Assembly (NCBI GenBank): GCA_028673005.1
Contig: CM054114.1
Location: forward strand, 123,905,307 to 123,969,306
Source of the DNA: Tanypteryx hageni
Lineage: Eukaryota; Arthropoda; Insecta; Odonata; Petaluridae
Reading direction: 5' to 3'
Length of the DNA: 64,000 nucleotides
The position numbers and the translations under genes were made by a program. The notes beneath the pieces were generated by a model. It saw nothing but the letters and a program-made list of their open reading frames with translations, was not told the origin of the DNA and made no database searches. Of the stretch, positions 63,544 through 64,000 are shown piece by piece; the first letter of the stretch is position 1; every line of letters begins with the position of its first letter.

Positions 63544-64000
63544 GTAAGGATCCCCCATAGGATTTTAACCTGAGTCTATGCACGTCTAAATTTTCAACAT
63601 AAGAATGAGAGCGTTGGTCTACTTTAACGGAGTTTTGGTGTGGATGCCGGAAATGTTCATTTTCTTTATTTTTGGTGGAATATTTTATTTCATATACATT
63701 TAAATATCCATGTTTCATATGGTGGACAGTGATATTTTATGAATTTTTAGCCACGGTCTAAAAGAAATCGATCTTATAGATATCTTAAAGCAGTGTCATT
63801 AAGATTTTTGAAGTGCTGCCTGAAAATATTACGGTGAAATTGATCTTTGATTTAGGACTTCAGAATCATAAGTTAGGGATTCAAAGCAGAGATAAACATA
63901 GTAAAACATTGTGGGCGTATTTGTCAAATGTATGTTAAATGCAGTGGCGTTGCGTGCCCATTTAGGTTGGGTGTGCTTTTATTGGGGGATTATGCAACCC

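Overview
The window is A+T-rich eukaryotic DNA from an insect-like arthropod. It has long introns with GT..AG borders, no operons, dense transposon debris (Helitron, mariner, hAT, piggyBac, pogo, Penelope-like, non-LTR and Ty3/gypsy elements, tRNA-derived SINEs), and a hemolymph lipopolysaccharide-binding-protein type C-type lectin. The exact order cannot be fixed from the sequence alone; a hemimetabolous insect is my inference.

Region 1 (1-24.4 kb, + strand) is the 3' part of a Fe65/APBB adaptor gene. Ten exons (2-197 to 16935-17219) splice into one open frame of 580 codons plus stop. They encode an acidic stretch, a WW domain, two PTB domains and a Gly-rich tail; the 5' end lies outside the window. 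A further splice-acceptor-bounded open segment at 21704-21856, followed by long UTR-like sequence to a poly(A) signal near 24.37 kb, may be an alternative or untranslated last exon. The introns carry SINEs, fold-back elements, a pogo relic, a Helitron 3' end and MITEs. An 828-bp hAT element with a perfect 8-bp target duplication sits downstream, inside one arm of an inverted repeat whose other arm preserves the empty site.

Region 2 (24.4-30.7 kb) is mostly non-coding: pogo-like ends, a perfect 3 x 41-bp tandem repeat and a GC-richer minus-strand reading frame of 74 codons that I do not recognise.

Region 3 (30.7-35.6 kb, + strand) is a complete three-exon secreted C-type lectin gene of 232 codons, with a TATA-like promoter candidate upstream. 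Its second intron holds a pogo-like relic and a segment that recurs 21 kb downstream.

Region 4 (36-56 kb) is a transposon nest. In order it holds a mariner fragment, a non-LTR retrotransposon with an intact reverse transcriptase, a Penelope-like element with RT plus GIY-YIG (both bounded by (AT)n tracts), Helitron pieces with a degenerate tandem array, a second Penelope 3' end, a full-length but broken mariner with about 130-bp inverted repeats, a degraded Ty3/gypsy element with a nested hAT MITE, and a piggyBac deletion derivative between TTAA sites.

Region 5 (56-64 kb) is mainly non-coding with pogo-like relics and a SINE. It ends in the first exons of a new + strand gene (coding from about 63474) that runs out of the window.

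No wholly new system is evident. The most informative observations are the self-contained empty-site test of the hAT insertion, the (AT)n-bounded LINE/Penelope cluster with long open frames, the possible Fe65 alternative terminal exon, and the duplicated lectin-intron segment.
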